The notes under the pieces were generated by a model that saw nothing but the letters and a program-made list of their open reading frames with translations, was not told the DNA's origin and made no database searches. Below, piece by piece: positions 45,780 through 57,063 of a stretch of DNA of 64,000 nt. Both the position numbers and the translations under genes were made by a program. How positions within the stretch are numbered: the stretch's first letter is position 1; every line of letters starts with the position of its first letter. Origin of the DNA: Tillus elongatus (taxonomy: Eukaryota; Arthropoda; Insecta; Coleoptera; Cleridae); NCBI GenBank assembly GCA_964006375.1, contig OZ023263.1, positions 135,426,370 to 135,490,369 of the forward strand, given 5' to 3'.

Positions 45780-46640
45780 ATGAAAGGCGCAGCCCGTGCC
45801 CCTCTAAGACATAATAAACTTGATTCTTGTGTGAAGGTGGGTGTTTACTCGCTTATTGAATAGTTGGAGATTTTATGTCTACAATCTGCCGGGAGGGAAT
45901 TTCAAAGCTTCCATGCGGTAGCAAAGAACGAAGATTTGTAACGAACAGTTCGACAGGCGAATTTGATACTAAAAGTGTGTGCTTTTCGACTAAAATAGAT
46001 TGGTTGATGAAAAGTTGCAAGCGGAGGTACTCACGAAGCAATTTGTAAGAAGCCATGTCAATAGAAATATCGATAGAAGAGGCAGAAATCTCCAACCTAT
46101 CTACTGTGGTCGAGAGAAGTGAGATTGACAGTGATAGATCAGGAGATAGATAAATCTCATATAAGGCGAACTGTTCGTTTCTAAATAGAATCTATGGGGA
46201 GAAGGTTGTCTTTGGGGCAGCACTCCAGACATGAGAACAATATCCCAACCGTGGCCGTCTCTGTGCTTTATGAGGTGTTAAAATCTGCTGTGATGAAAAC
46301 AATATTTTAACATGAAACGGAAATCAAAGCTTTGGTGCTGACTTAATAATATTGGAAATATGTAAGTGCCAGCAAAAATTGTTTGCAATAGTTATAGGTA
46401 CCCAATGTGGAATTGTGAATTTTTAGGCAGTATTTTGCCAGCCATCTGAACGCCTGGGACCTGCGTGCCACTCTTTCTATAGAAGAGGCAATTATCTCTT
46501 TTTGATGCATTAAATATAACTATAAAAAGTGTGAGTCGGCATTAATTTTTAATTCATCTAATGAAACACCATCGACAACAACTGCAAGGAGTTCTTCAGA
46601 ATACTAGCTTTTTTTACGAAAATTCGCTAAAAATAGATAT
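45780..46640 (-). pseudogene. LINE ORF2 C-terminal fragment, decayed
   Basis: Minus-strand reading in several frames gives an RPRLGYCSHVWSAAP segment (about 46215-46260), a PIDSI-KR-VRLI region, VGDFCLFYRY (about 46045-46080) and a WKL-NSLP end near 45890, the same order as 40780-41190 of the plus-strand LINE at 38190. It is a 5'-truncated relative with many stops. Confidence 0.7.
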
Positions 46641-47199
46641 GCCTTTTTTAGATTTCAATAAATGAATGAATCCCATTCTTTTACATACATTTATAATCGT
46701 GTATATTCAATATTCATCAATTTACAAACATCAAAATTACAAACAGTAAAAAAACACAGAATACAAAAGAAAATACCCCATTCCCTCTCACTGAGCCCCA
46801 CCCCACACCCCCACAGTTAGCAGACAGGCGACACGACATCTATCCACAAATCCTCTCCTCCATCCATCCCACCAGCACAAGAATTCATTCACTCCCCTCT
46901 TTCTTTCCTACGTTTTCACTCTATGCACATATAGAAAACACACATACACACACACAGAGAGAGACACACACACACACACACCCACGCGCGCACACACACA
47001 TACAAACACACAACCAACCCGTATTACCATACCACTATATTGCACATTCTAATCACCGCATACGCACCTGCACATCCTTACATATGCTCCCACACCTCCA
47101 CATGTAACACCAATCAAGTTTTTCGAACAGTATTCACCACGGCTACTGCAAATGGAATCGATACAAAAATAAAACAACGTCGGATACTTTGCACCGACA
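46640..47199. other. A/C-rich DNA with CA and CACACA/GAGAGA microsatellite
   Basis: Low-complexity region; CA-rich tract at about 46930-47010. No gene seen. Its right part may be the 3' untranslated region of the minus-strand LINE that follows. Confidence 0.5.
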
Positions 47200-47239
47200 C
47201 CATAACCACAGAAGCCAGCAACATACTCCTCCTTTTGCT

Positions 47240-48264
47240 CTATATATCATAGAGATGATAGAGGTTATACTCTAGTACAGTGTAGTTATTTATGACGAAA
47301 TCAGCCAGTTTCTTGCTGAATTTGTAGTCTGTGCGAGTGTTTTTGAGATCACTGGGAAACAAATTATACAATTTTGAACCGACAAAGCACACAGACCGCT
47401 GAGTGACATTTTTCACACATTTAGGTGCAACTATTAAAGACTTTGACTGCTGCCTTGTCATATATTTGTGATCTGTATCAGTATGCGACTCTACTAAAAT
47501 GCGTATATTCAATTACAGATACCGCATACAATCCTAATACATTCAGTATATTCGTGTGTTCGTTATACAGTAGATCCGTGTGATAATCAAGTCTCTTGTT
47601 AAATATTGTCTTGATGATAAAATTTTGCGTCACCTGCAGTGGAGCAAGTGTTGCCCGGTAGGCCGATCCCCAGCACAGAATGCCGTATCGCAGAACAGAT
47701 AAAACTAGGCAGTCATAAACAATCCTCAGTGTTTTAATATTTAAAACACTCCTGAGCATGTAGAACAGATGTATAAGCTTACGCAGTCTGGTGTTAAGAT
47801 AGGCCACATGTTGATGCCATTTTAGATGCTGATCCACCATAATACCCAGATATTTTATCTCTGTCACTCGTTTTATACAGGAGTTGTTTGCATCTATTTT
47901 TATATCAGGAAGGTCTTGTTTAACACCAGCTTTTGTGGGTGAGAACATAGTATATTTTGCCTTATCAATGTTTATAAATAAGCTGTTCTCATTAAACGAC
48001 CTATTAACCTGACCAAGGATATCAACCGTTTTACGGTAGTTTGTGTTCCAATCATCACCATCACAGAGCAGGACAGTGTCATCTGCATATGAAAATTGTA
48101 CACTTACTCTTAAACTTTAATAGGATGTTATTTATGTATATCAAAAACGGGACCGGCCCCAAAATTGTTCCCTGTGGCACTCTCCTTGTAATCATTAGCG
48201 GCCTGCTGAGACTAGCCCCCACCTTAACCACCTGCTCTCGTTCTGTTAGGTAACTTCTAAACAC
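47240..48264 (-). pseudogene. LINE ORF2, RT end and C-terminal region
   Basis: 48264-48079 encodes RT block RVPQGTILGPVPFLIYINN; the catalytic YADDTVLLCDGDD is present at about 48065-48100 but in a shifted frame. 47948-47478 encodes the thumb (VTEIKYLGIMVDQHLKWHQH) and LRYGILCWGSAY; 47512-47240 encodes the end of the protein. Three frame breaks. Confidence 0.8.
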
Positions 48265-48988
48265 CTGTAATGCAATCCCTCAAACGCCAACACACTCAAG
48301 CTTATAGCGTATCATGAGACACAGTGTCAAAAGCTTTTTTTAGATCTAAAAACACACCTATTGTTTTTTTTACCACAGTCAAAGTCACTCAAGATTGCCG
48401 ACGTAAGTCTATGAAGTGCTGACCCAGTGGAGATATTTGGTCTAAATCCATACTGATCAGGAGAGCACATTGAAAGTGTCCAGGAAGCTCATTAATCTTT
48501 TAAAAGGCATTTTTCAAAAATTTCTGCCAGTATGTTAATAAGACTTATGGGTCTATAGTTGCATGGTTCCAAGTGGTCACCTGCTTTAAAAATGGGTATT
48601 ACGACACTAGATTTAAGTTTATTTGGAACCACTCCCCTTTCAAACATCTTGTTTACGATATAACAGATTGGCCTGCTCATATGTGCGATCCGAAACAAGC
48701 AACAAGATACACCATCAGGCCCCGGAGGTGAGTTCTTCTTAAGGTTTCCTATCACTTCCACGCCTCTGACACAGGCGTCAAATAGAAGGCGTTGCACTGG
48801 TAACAAATACCACCCCCATTAACAGACGGTTTCTTGTAAGTCGGCATTGTATCCTTAAATGCGCTGACAAAATAGTGATTTAACTCGTTAGCAATGTGAG
48901 AATCATTCTTTAAAAGTGAAGCGTCTGAAGCTCTCAACATACAAATATCTCTTTTATTGATTTTTCTATTGGATATCTCGCTGACCAT
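48265..48988 (-). pseudogene. LINE ORF2, RT N-terminal half
   Basis: 48988-48752 encodes the region before RT; 48806-48492 encodes NSPPGPDGVS, FKAGDHLEPCNYRPISLIN and a following helix; the LDLKKAFDTVSHD block, with the first catalytic aspartate, is readable at about 48310-48350 in another frame. Confidence 0.8.
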
Positions 48989-49079
48989 ATTCCAGATTTT
49001 TGGGTTGGAATTTGTGGCCTCTTCTTATTTTTATAAAAATCATTTTTGAAGTTCGTATTAAAGCGGTTAATTTGTTTCT

Positions 49080-49943
49080 CTAGTTCTTATACTCACGTTC
49101 CAATACATAATTGTTTTTATCCTTCAACCACTTTATCTTTAGCTTATCTCTTATTTTTAAAGATGTCACCAATCCACGGGTAATCCAGGGTTGTTTAGCC
49201 CCGCACTTTTTAGTAATAGTTCTTTCTGCCTTCTGTATAATTTCACCCATTTTTATCATGAAATTATCAACCATTTTTGGTACACTCTCCTCCCCCACAA
49301 TGCCATCCCAAGTTTCCGTCCGCAAACATTCAAGAAACTTTGTGTCATCAATTACACGTAGCTTAGTGAACTTTCCAGGTGGATTGTCAGCCGCGCGCAC
49401 ACTCCCTGTCCCATCAGATACACTCGGGAAATCGAGAATCAAAGACACCCAATAATGGTCAGCTATATCCGTCCGCAACACCCCAGAAGTTGCACTTATA
49501 GTCCCCTCATTTATACCTTTATACACTCTCCCACTATACTTGCAGAAGATGTGATCGATGCAACTCTGGTTTGTGCCAGTAATTCTAGTCGGCAAGTTTA
49601 CGTAAGATATATATCCATTTTGTTCTAGAATGTTATTGTATTGGAGGTCTACACGGTTTACACCACCCAGAATGTCTATATTTAAATCACCAACCAAAAT
49701 GTCAACGTCACTCTTCTGCATTCTCTCGATGAAACTGCCCAAGTCCCCCAAAAATACATTTTCACTGCTAGATGGTGGCCGGTATATACCAGTGATTGCT
49801 ATACTTTTTCCCAGTTTGTTAAGACGTGCACTTACAAGACATATTTCCGTGAGTTTGGTTACCGTCAATTGAGCGCCGTATATTTTTTTAACATACATTA
49901 TACACTTATCATTTTGATTAAAAAAACCCTGACTATACACCAA
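49080..49943 (-). pseudogene. LINE ORF2, APE-type endonuclease, main part
   Basis: One open frame of 287 codons contains ITGIYRPPSS, VDILVGDLNID (catalytic Asp/Asn region), and SGVLRTDIADHYWVSL (catalytic His region in place of SDH). The first part of the endonuclease lies at 51826-52090, beyond the inserted plus-strand LINE. Confidence 0.82.
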
Positions 49944-49956
49944 ATCATAACTTTCA

Positions 49957-51691
49957 GAGGGTCGAAAGAGAGATTAGGTCTAATCCTAAAAAATTCTGGA
50001 ACTGCTCTTCTCGACGCCGTCAAAACTTTTCTATTGGGAATTTATCTAACCAGCAGCAGGCAGCTGACAGTTTTGCTTCTTATTATGCGGGATGTTCTGG
50101 CTCCACCCCCACCTCATCGCCTACAGCCGCCAGTCTGGCTTCGGGTGACATCACAATGTTCTTTGTTGATGACTTTACAGATGACGAAATTATTACAGCC
50201 GCTAAGAGAATTAAGGCTAACATGTCCTGTGGACCTGATCTAGTTCCTGGTTTCTTGGTGCGCGACTGCTTATATGCTTTCCTGGCTCCACTTAAGAAAA
50301 TTTTTAAACTGATTCTTAGATCTGGAACATTCCCCGCGATTTGGAAGCTGTCACGGGTTTTCCCTGTCTTCAAGGCGGGGGAAAGTGGTGATCCATCAAA
50401 CTATCGACCAATAGCCATACTATGTGTCTTTTGTAAAATTTTCGAGGCCTGTCTTTTTCAACGAATACTGTTTCACATCAAAAACAGACTCTCTATTTCT
50501 CAGCATGGTTTCATTCCGGGTAGATCGACTGTAACGAATTTGGTTGACATTACACAGTTCATTGCGTCCGCTCTTGACCGCTCTTCACAGGTTGATGTTG
50601 TGTATACTGATCTATCTAAGGCCTTCGATTGTCTAAATCATTCTGTTCTGATTGACAGGATGAGGGCTATCGGATTCTCCGAGGGCTTGCTTGGCTTGTT
50701 CAGATCTTACCTTGATGGAAGGAGGCAATTTGTTGAGGTTGGGGGCTTCAAATCTAACACCTATCACGTAACTTCGGGAGTGCCGCAGGGTTCCATACTC
50801 GGTCCATTACTGTTTAATATATTTATTGACCCAGTTAAACATGTTTTACATGTTCCTTTTTTAATGTATGCAGACGATATTAAGATTTTCGCAAATATTT
50901 CGAGTGTTGATGACTGTTTGCGGCTCCAGAACTGTCTTCAGATCCTTGTTGAATGGTGTTGTCAGAGTGGTCTATCTGTGAATGTTTCCAAGTGTTGTGT
51001 GATGTCCTTTACTCGAAATAAGCACGCAATCACTTTCGGGTACAATATAAGAGGGCTTCCACTTGACCGCCCCAGGACAGTTAAGGACCTTGGAATTGTT
51101 TTTGATGGTACTCTATCTTTTAAACCACACTATGAGCAGACTGTCAGTTCTGCTTACAAAACTCTAGGGTTTCTGATAAGAAACAGCAAAAATTTCTCAC
51201 AGACTGACACCCTCCTACTGCTCTTTGGCTGTTTGGTTAGGTCTCGACTTGAATATGGCTCAGTTGTGTGGGCTCCCACTTATGAGATACATGTGGCAAG
51301 TCTGGAATCAGTGCAAAGGAAATTTCTAAAATTTCTTAGCTTTCGTGAGGATGGTCGATATCCGTCTATTGGTTTTCCTCAGGAAAGTTTACTTCTTCGC
51401 TTTAGTCTGCAGAGTCTATCGATGCGCAGGCAGTGCAGTTTCATTATATTTTTATATAAACTGGTTAATTCTGTGTTCGACTGCCCTAGTCTGCTTCAGC
51501 AACTTAATTTCAATGTGCCTCGTATTGCAGCACGTTTTCCAGGCACATTCTATCTCCCGACTGCTCGTACACGATTGCTGCGATCGTCTCCAATTTACCA
51601 GATGTGCAATGATTACTCTGTACTGCAGGACCGCCTAGATATCTTCTCATGTAATATATCAGAGATAAAAATGTTTTTCAAAGCAATCTAA
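49957..51691 (+). CDS. LINE reverse transcriptase, open frame of about 578 codons (5'-truncated)
   Basis: The frame is open from the truncation point to the stop at 51689-51691; the first ATG inside it is at 50156. Motifs in order: NPKKFWN, NYRPIAILCV, VVYTDLSKAFDCLNH, GVPQGSILGPLLFN, LMYADDIKIF with both catalytic aspartates (about 50865-50895), KDLGIVFD, and LVRSRLEYGSVVWAP. The endonuclease and ORF1 are missing. Absence of any stop or frameshift sets this copy apart from nearly all other LINEs in the window and suggests recent insertion. Confidence 0.88.
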
Positions 51692-51823
51692 TTTGTGACT
51701 CTTTTTTGTATTGTTAGCTAGATTGTTGTTAGTTATTATGTTTTGTGTATTGGCCCATCCTTAAATTGGCTTTTAAGCTGTTGGATGGTGTATGAATAAA
51801 TAAATAAATAAAATAAATAAATA
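49957..51823 (+). mobile_element. 5'-truncated LINE nested in the minus-strand LINE, with (AATA)n tail
   Basis: The 5' junction falls near 49957, where the endonuclease reading of the host LINE stops. The 3' end is a short AATA repeat (51792-51823), beyond which the host LINE resumes. Truncation at the 5' end is the usual outcome of LINE insertion. A target duplication was not clear. Confidence 0.85.
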
Positions 51824-51825
51824 AC

Positions 51826-52090
51826 CCTCTATCAGATACAGCTGTACATCTGGAACCTTCCAAGTTTCACTCAATATCCGACAATCAACATTCCTTTCAC
51901 CAAGAGCCCTCAGTAAAATAAGCAGCTCGTCAAAGTTTTTCCTGATACCTCTTATATTCATGTGGAGGACTGAAAAAGAGGAGCCAGAAACATTATAATC
52001 CCTGCTAAAGTTGTCTGCATCGATATACTCTGCCGCCCCAACGAAACTGTGGGAGGCTAACAAATCCAAACACGCATCAAAATCCTCCAT
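51826..52090 (-). pseudogene. LINE ORF2 start, first part of endonuclease
   Basis: The minus-strand frame starts at ATG 52088-52090 and has an FSVLHMNIRGIRKNFDEL segment and an ILSETWKVP motif (catalytic glutamate) before being cut by the nested LINE. It continues in sense at 49943. Confidence 0.8.
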
Positions 52091-52437
52091 TTAAAATGCC
52101 CAAAATTTAACCTCAGGAGTAACACTATTTATGTCTATGCTAGTAACACTTACAAAACTAAACTTATAATCCTAAAAGAACAGTTATCTTCTTACTCTAT
52201 CAGAGTTAAAATACCTATATAACACAGTTCTAGCAGTCAAAATTAACAAAAACGAAAGTTCACAACAAAGATTAATCAACAGTGTAAAAGTCCCGTCATA
52301 AACAGGATATGTCAATAATTAAAAGCCGCACAACAGCAACAATGCACAAAAACAACAACAACAGGTATAATTAAGTACTAGCAGAACAAACTTACTATTC
52401 AACAAAATACTTTTGTACTCACAATCGTTCGGTCAGG

Positions 52438-53319
52438 TCACCAACACAACAAAAGGGGCCCGTCTACCTCCTCACTCGTGATGTTGGGGTCGTGTTCTGA
52501 GGCCTTCTGTCCGTGCGCCTTGTCAGGGGTCTGGTACCTAGACCTTTCAACCACTGTTCTAACCTGCTGCTTAACCGCCAATAGGCTCCCAGTATCCTCA
52601 CCGCCAATGACTCCTGACACACATGAGTTCGGTGTCGCTGGTGCGCTCGTTGACCTCTCCTCTGGAACGACCTTTTCTGTCTTGGGTTCCGCATCCAATA
52701 TGTCGTCTCGAAAGTCGCCTGCCAGATAAGCCACATCCCCCACAAACAATTTGGGACCCCTTATATAAGCTTTTAGGCCTTTGGATCTGGCAGGCTTTAA
52801 ATGCCTGGTTAAAACTTTTCTATCCGCCTGCTCCTTTAACGTCAGATCATCCGATATAAAAATATTTCTTCCTTTTAGTTTATGAGTGCTTCCAAAGACT
52901 CTGCTTTTGTTGATGAAAGACCGAAACTCAACAACCAATGGCCTCCTTAGACTCTTTCCGACCCAGTGGACGTCACTCAATTCCGATGGTGATAACTCCA
53001 AATCTAGTAAATCATTGAGCTTTGAAACGGCATAGTCAACAAGATTTGACCCGTATTTCTCTGCTGTTATTCCATAAACAACAATATTGTTTTTCTTAAG
53101 TTTTTTCTCCAAATATTCATTTCGTTTCTCCAAGTCTGTATATTTGTTTTTCAACGCTTTTAATTCATTAGTAACCTCCATAAACTTCTGAAACAAACAG
53201 TCATTTTCCCTTCTAATCTCTCCCTTTATCTCCACAGTCAAATTATTCACCGTTTGAGTTATAAAGTCTTCCAAATTTTTCTGCAAAGAGTCAACCTGTG
53301 AGTTCAAAATATCCGGCAT
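52438..53319 (-). CDS. LINE ORF1 protein (coiled coil plus RRM-like domain), 293 aa, open
   Basis: ATG at 53317-53319. Residues about 10-95 are charged heptads ending in LKNKYTDLEKRNEYLEKKLK, a coiled coil for trimer formation. Residues about 96-200 include NNIVVYGI, a PLVVEF strand, and SDDLTLKEQADRKVL, the order of the RRM-like and C-terminal domain of LINE ORF1 proteins (Transposase_22-like). The tail is serine/proline rich. The protein would bind LINE RNA. There are no internal stops. Confidence 0.8.
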   Translation of the reverse strand: MPDILNSQVDSLQKNLEDFITQTVNNLTVEIKGEIRRENDCLFQKFMEVTNELKALKNKYTDLEKRNEYLEKKLKKNNIVVYGITAEKYGSNLVDYAVSKLNDLLDLELSPSELSDVHWVGKSLRRPLVVEFRSFINKSRVFGSTHKLKGRNIFISDDLTLKEQADRKVLTRHLKPARSKGLKAYIRGPKLFVGDVAYLAGDFRDDILDAEPKTEKVVPEERSTSAPATPNSCVSGVIGGEDTGSLLAVKQQVRTVVERSRYQTPDKAHGQKASEHDPNITSEEVDGPLLLCW

Positions 53320-53350
53320 AATCGAGTGCGGCTAGTGTATATAAAATTGA

Positions 53351-54507
53351 GATATTAAATTGTCTTATCATGTCATGTATGACATAATAAACTTGATAAC
53401 TTATATAATTAAAGAAATTTTATTATTACCGAATGGAGAAAATAACGATTTCAAAAAAAATATGGGAGCAGAAGAAAAGTTTAGAAAAATCAGTGTTTTA
53501 GTAAAACTACTAGTGACATTAAAATATAATGTTTGTTCGAAATTACATTTTTAATGTGTATCTTCGCTGGTACAGTGGATATACGAAAATATTTGCTAAA
53601 TTTTCTAATTTTGTTTTTAATCTTTTGATGCAACTTTATAAACCAAAGTACAATTATTATTGTTCACAATTGCATCGCCTCCCGAAATTATTCAAATAAA
53701 ATCTGATTTACATTGTATATACGTTCTCGCAGCAAGGTATAAGTGTCTTTCATTCTTCTTTCCAAATCTTTTATAAACTTATCGGACAACACTGAGTATC
53801 TGCAGGTCCCCTAAATCAAAGACTAGTTGAAAGCTTCAACTATCCCCAAAGACCACATGCCTGCGGTGCATCCGGTCATCTCATGGACGGCTAAAGTGTA
53901 TGCCAGCAGAAGCTGTGGATTGTCTTTATTCCAGCTGATTTGGTGTTCATTAGTAAACACTGTTAAACAAACTCAAAAAATGTACATTATTTTCCTTTTC
54001 AGCACCATCTCAACGAAAGCGTGATCCGACATTTCCCAAAGTTTTCTTTACACCCAAACGGTTCCACCTGCACTGCTATGGATTTTTTCAGCGACTTGTT
54101 TTATTCTTGGTTGTAGACAGACTGTTTGCTTTACCATACAGATTTCATTTTCTAATTTTTAATATCTAGTTAAAAGACTGCCATCCCACTGGATCAAGTA
54201 AATATTGATGACAACATCTTTAGTACTGACTTCTGACCAAGACGGTCTGTTAACGCAAGTTTCCTTCCATCTATTGATTGGCTGACTATTTGGCCAACCT
54301 ATTTTGTATTTGATTAACCTCTGTGGATCCTACTACTTATATGGTTGTAGCGTTGCCTTTTTCGAGAGTTAGATATTTGACCTTTTTTTTTCACAGAGAT
54401 GCAATGCTAACAATTAAATTGACAGGGTATCAACATGACAATGCTGCCATCCGGATTGGTGTTCGATCGTTAAGTTCCATTCCTAGATACGATGCGTGAA
54501 GATTGGA
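53351..54507. other. No recognisable gene
   Basis: AT-rich DNA with scattered short frames. A short palindrome ATGTCATGTATGACATAA lies at about 53371-53389. Nothing else recognised. Confidence 0.5.
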
Positions 54508-54945
54508 ACCTGTGATGAGCACTGATAAGCACAATTTGAAGAACCAAAAACATCACAATACATTTTTCAGACCTGACGATCGTTTCGCTAACAAAGTTAG
54601 CGTCATCACAGGGATGGATAAACTGTTTATTGATCCCTCTGATGACGCTAATTTTGTTAGCGAAATGATCGTCAGGTCAAAGTTAGCGTCATCAGAGGGG
54701 TGAATAAACTGTTTACTCATCCATCTGATGACGCTAACTTTGTCAGCGAAACGATCGTCAGGTCTAAAAACGGTATTGTGATGAATTGGGTTATCTAATT
54801 TGTACTTACTCGCAGATACGTTTAACATACATTGCCATCTGTAATTATGGGTTTTTGAACTGTAATATAACATAATCAGTTCTAACGAGCAATTTTTCCT
54901 CACATATAAGTTTTCAAGTGTACTTATCAGTGCTCATCACAGGTT
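54508..54945. repeat. Inverted-repeat element with hammerhead-like motifs, possibly Penelope-derived
   Basis: Ends AACCTGTGATGAGCACTGAT (54507-54526) and its inverse near 54930-54949 form imperfect inverted repeats. A second inverted repeat (about 54551-54672 against 54665-54783) surrounds GATAAACTGTTTATTGATC. Within it a CTGATGACGCTAA...TTAGCGAAA unit occurs in two forward copies (54639-54665, 54725-54751) and inverted at about 54575-54606 and 54678-54695. These resemble hammerhead ribozyme cores known from Penelope-like elements. No coding sequence. Confidence 0.55.
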
Positions 54946-54989
54946 CTAGTTTTCACATATTGAATTATGGTGCCCACATAGTTAATTGT

Positions 54990-55800
54990 GAAAATGCTCC
55001 AGAATCTCAACGATGACTATGAGATCTTTTTTGCTTTCGACATGACTTGAGTGAAATATGCTTGAATATTCTCTTGGTCGCTTTTTTCTGCAAAAAAATA
55101 TTACCAATGCAAAAATTGTTGGCGTCTGTGTGGACCACTTAATGGAGGTATATCAAACTGGAAAAGAATAGAGAAGTTCTTTCAGTGCTGTGAATGCTTT
55201 TTGGCAGTCATTAGTCCAAGCAAGGGCCGTAACTTTGTATGCATTTAGGGAGGTGGTTATAAGGTTTTGTGTATTGGTAATAAAGTTTCTGCATAAACTT
55301 TTCTTCTGCCATTTTATAAAAAAAGTTTGGTGATGTCCGCAAACTTCGTAGTAAAACTTCGGTAATATATATAAAATCTAAGAAAACTTCGCACCTGGTA
55401 TATATCGGCTAAAACGTGCCAGTTCTAACTACGCTACGGCTTCTCTGGGTCGGTTTTAACTTCATTGGGGTGATAATGCCCCAAGTAATTAAGTATTTTT
55501 TTAAGAGACATCAGTATTTTGGACTTTAATTTGTAATCGGCCTTCTGTAGTTTCTGAATCGCTCTGTCAACATTCTTCGGGTACTACTCAAATTATTTTT
55601 CTATAATATGAAATTATAAATGCCTGGCATGTTTTTTATTGTAGATCTTTAAGAACTGCTTTCATCAGGCGCTCAAAAGTGGCTGGAGAATTACACAACC
55701 TAAACTGCAAGGTATCTAACTGCCATATTCCACTGCCAGTTCTAGAAGTGATTAATCGGTGGTAAAGGCGGCAGATTCCTCGTTGTCGTAACAACGCCGT
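54990..55800 (-). pseudogene. pol: Ty3/gypsy reverse transcriptase relic
   Basis: Minus-strand reading with many stops follows gypsy RT order: LDTLQFRLCNSPATFERLMKAVLK (written here only as the order F-R-L-C-N-S-P-A-T-F near 55690), a following V-P-E-E-C-like stretch, then L-G-H-I-I and a YYRSF/KFADI region near 55330. Heavily decayed. Confidence 0.65.
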
Positions 55801-56750
55801 ATTTCAGCTACTTACTGGAAACAAATTTTGTTGTTAGATAATTCGGGCATTTTCTGATTATAATTTTTGAGGTAATCTGCTGTGATATATGCTTTTTTAC
55901 ATGGGCAAGTGTTTTGCAGACAAGCAGAGATTTCTGAAAAACTGTGTGGTCCTCTGGTTCCATAAGGCCCACAACTTCTAAAATATATATTTATCAAGAC
56001 AGCACTCCGTTCTGGGCTTTTAAAATTACTTAATCATAGCTTTTCCAACAGCAAGGCTTATTACAGTTCACATTACTAAGGTTCAAACAATTTCTGTAAC
56101 GATCAAGCTCGACACTGTAATTTTGCAGAATAAAGTCCAAAATGACTGCAACTGTAACTGATTGTTTGGTTTTCACATACAGGCTCCCTTTGTGACATGA
56201 CATCCTTATCAACAAATACACGGATGTGTTCACCATCACACGCAGTTCCTTTGTGAATTATTTTTTGTCTCTCTTACCACCACCACCTTAGGACAATATG
56301 ACGGATCCGGATCATCGTTCTTGATGAGTCCTGATCCATAACGATAAGTCCCACCTTATAGCAGATGCATCCGACCACGACAATCATGTTGCCAGAAACG
56401 TTTATCAGTGAAACAGTAATCGACTTTAAGGCATAGTGCTGGGCAGCTATCTTCCGCCCGATAAACCTAGTTCCTCCTGGTTTTCCTATTAAGCTATAAA
56501 TGACCTTGGAATGCGCCATTCACTTCTATATCCCCCACATTGTCATAGTTCCCGGAACTTGTCCAATGAGCTTGTATTGGCAACTTATAAAGTTTAACCC
56601 TTTTCTGTCATACTATTTTCTCAGTAGCTATGAATGGTACAACAAATCTCTTTCGTTTTCTTCCTTTTTCTGAGGCTTGGAGACATTACTTTCACCTGAC
56701 TTTTATATTGTGCTTGGCTGCTTCAGATGCTAAAAATTATGCCGAAGCAT
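55801..56750. other. No recognisable gene
   Basis: Short unrelated frames only. I see no repeat or motif that I can name. Confidence 0.45.
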
Positions 56751-56895
56751 TATTTAACGCAGCATATCTCGCTACAATCAGGCTTTGTTGGGTTTTTGTA
56801 TTCCTGATGCCACGATAGGACAAACGTGTCAGCTGGGCGACATCGATTTTAAACTAGTATAGATTATCGTATGGTTTCTGGCAGGGACTTTTTAA
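56751..56895 (+). repeat. Duplicated segment, left part, with TTAA at 56892-56895
   Basis: Matches 63674-63818 almost base for base, starting TATTTAACGCAGC and ending TTTTTAA. The piggyBac element follows immediately. Confidence 0.9.
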
Positions 56896-57063
56896 CCCAG
56901 ATATGCCCAAAACATTTTTTGTCAAGAAAATAACTAATCTTGCTATAAAATGCATTTATTTTGAACTTACAAAGCTACATCATACATAAAGTTGAAGAAA
57001 AAATTATTAGTTTTTGAAAAAAGGGCCGTCCTATATATAGGACGTTGGGCACTAGGAATACTG

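Larger units (their letters stand above)
47200..53350 (-). mobile_element. Two-ORF LINE (Jockey/CR1-like), near full length, split by a nested LINE
   Basis: Minus-strand order: possible 5' leader (53350-53320), ORF1 (53319-52438), about 350 bp between the ORFs, ORF2 start (52090), interruption by the plus-strand LINE at 49957-51823, then the endonuclease remainder, RT and C-terminal region to about 47240. With the insertion removed the element is about 4.3 kb. ORF1 is open; ORF2 has frameshifts. Confidence 0.85.

Noticed and set aside
52478..52859. Plus-strand frames over the LINE ORF1
   Set aside because: Shadows of the minus-strand ORF1, which has coiled-coil and RRM-like features.
56273..56519. 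81-codon minus-strand frame
   Set aside because: No motif or repeat support; likely chance.
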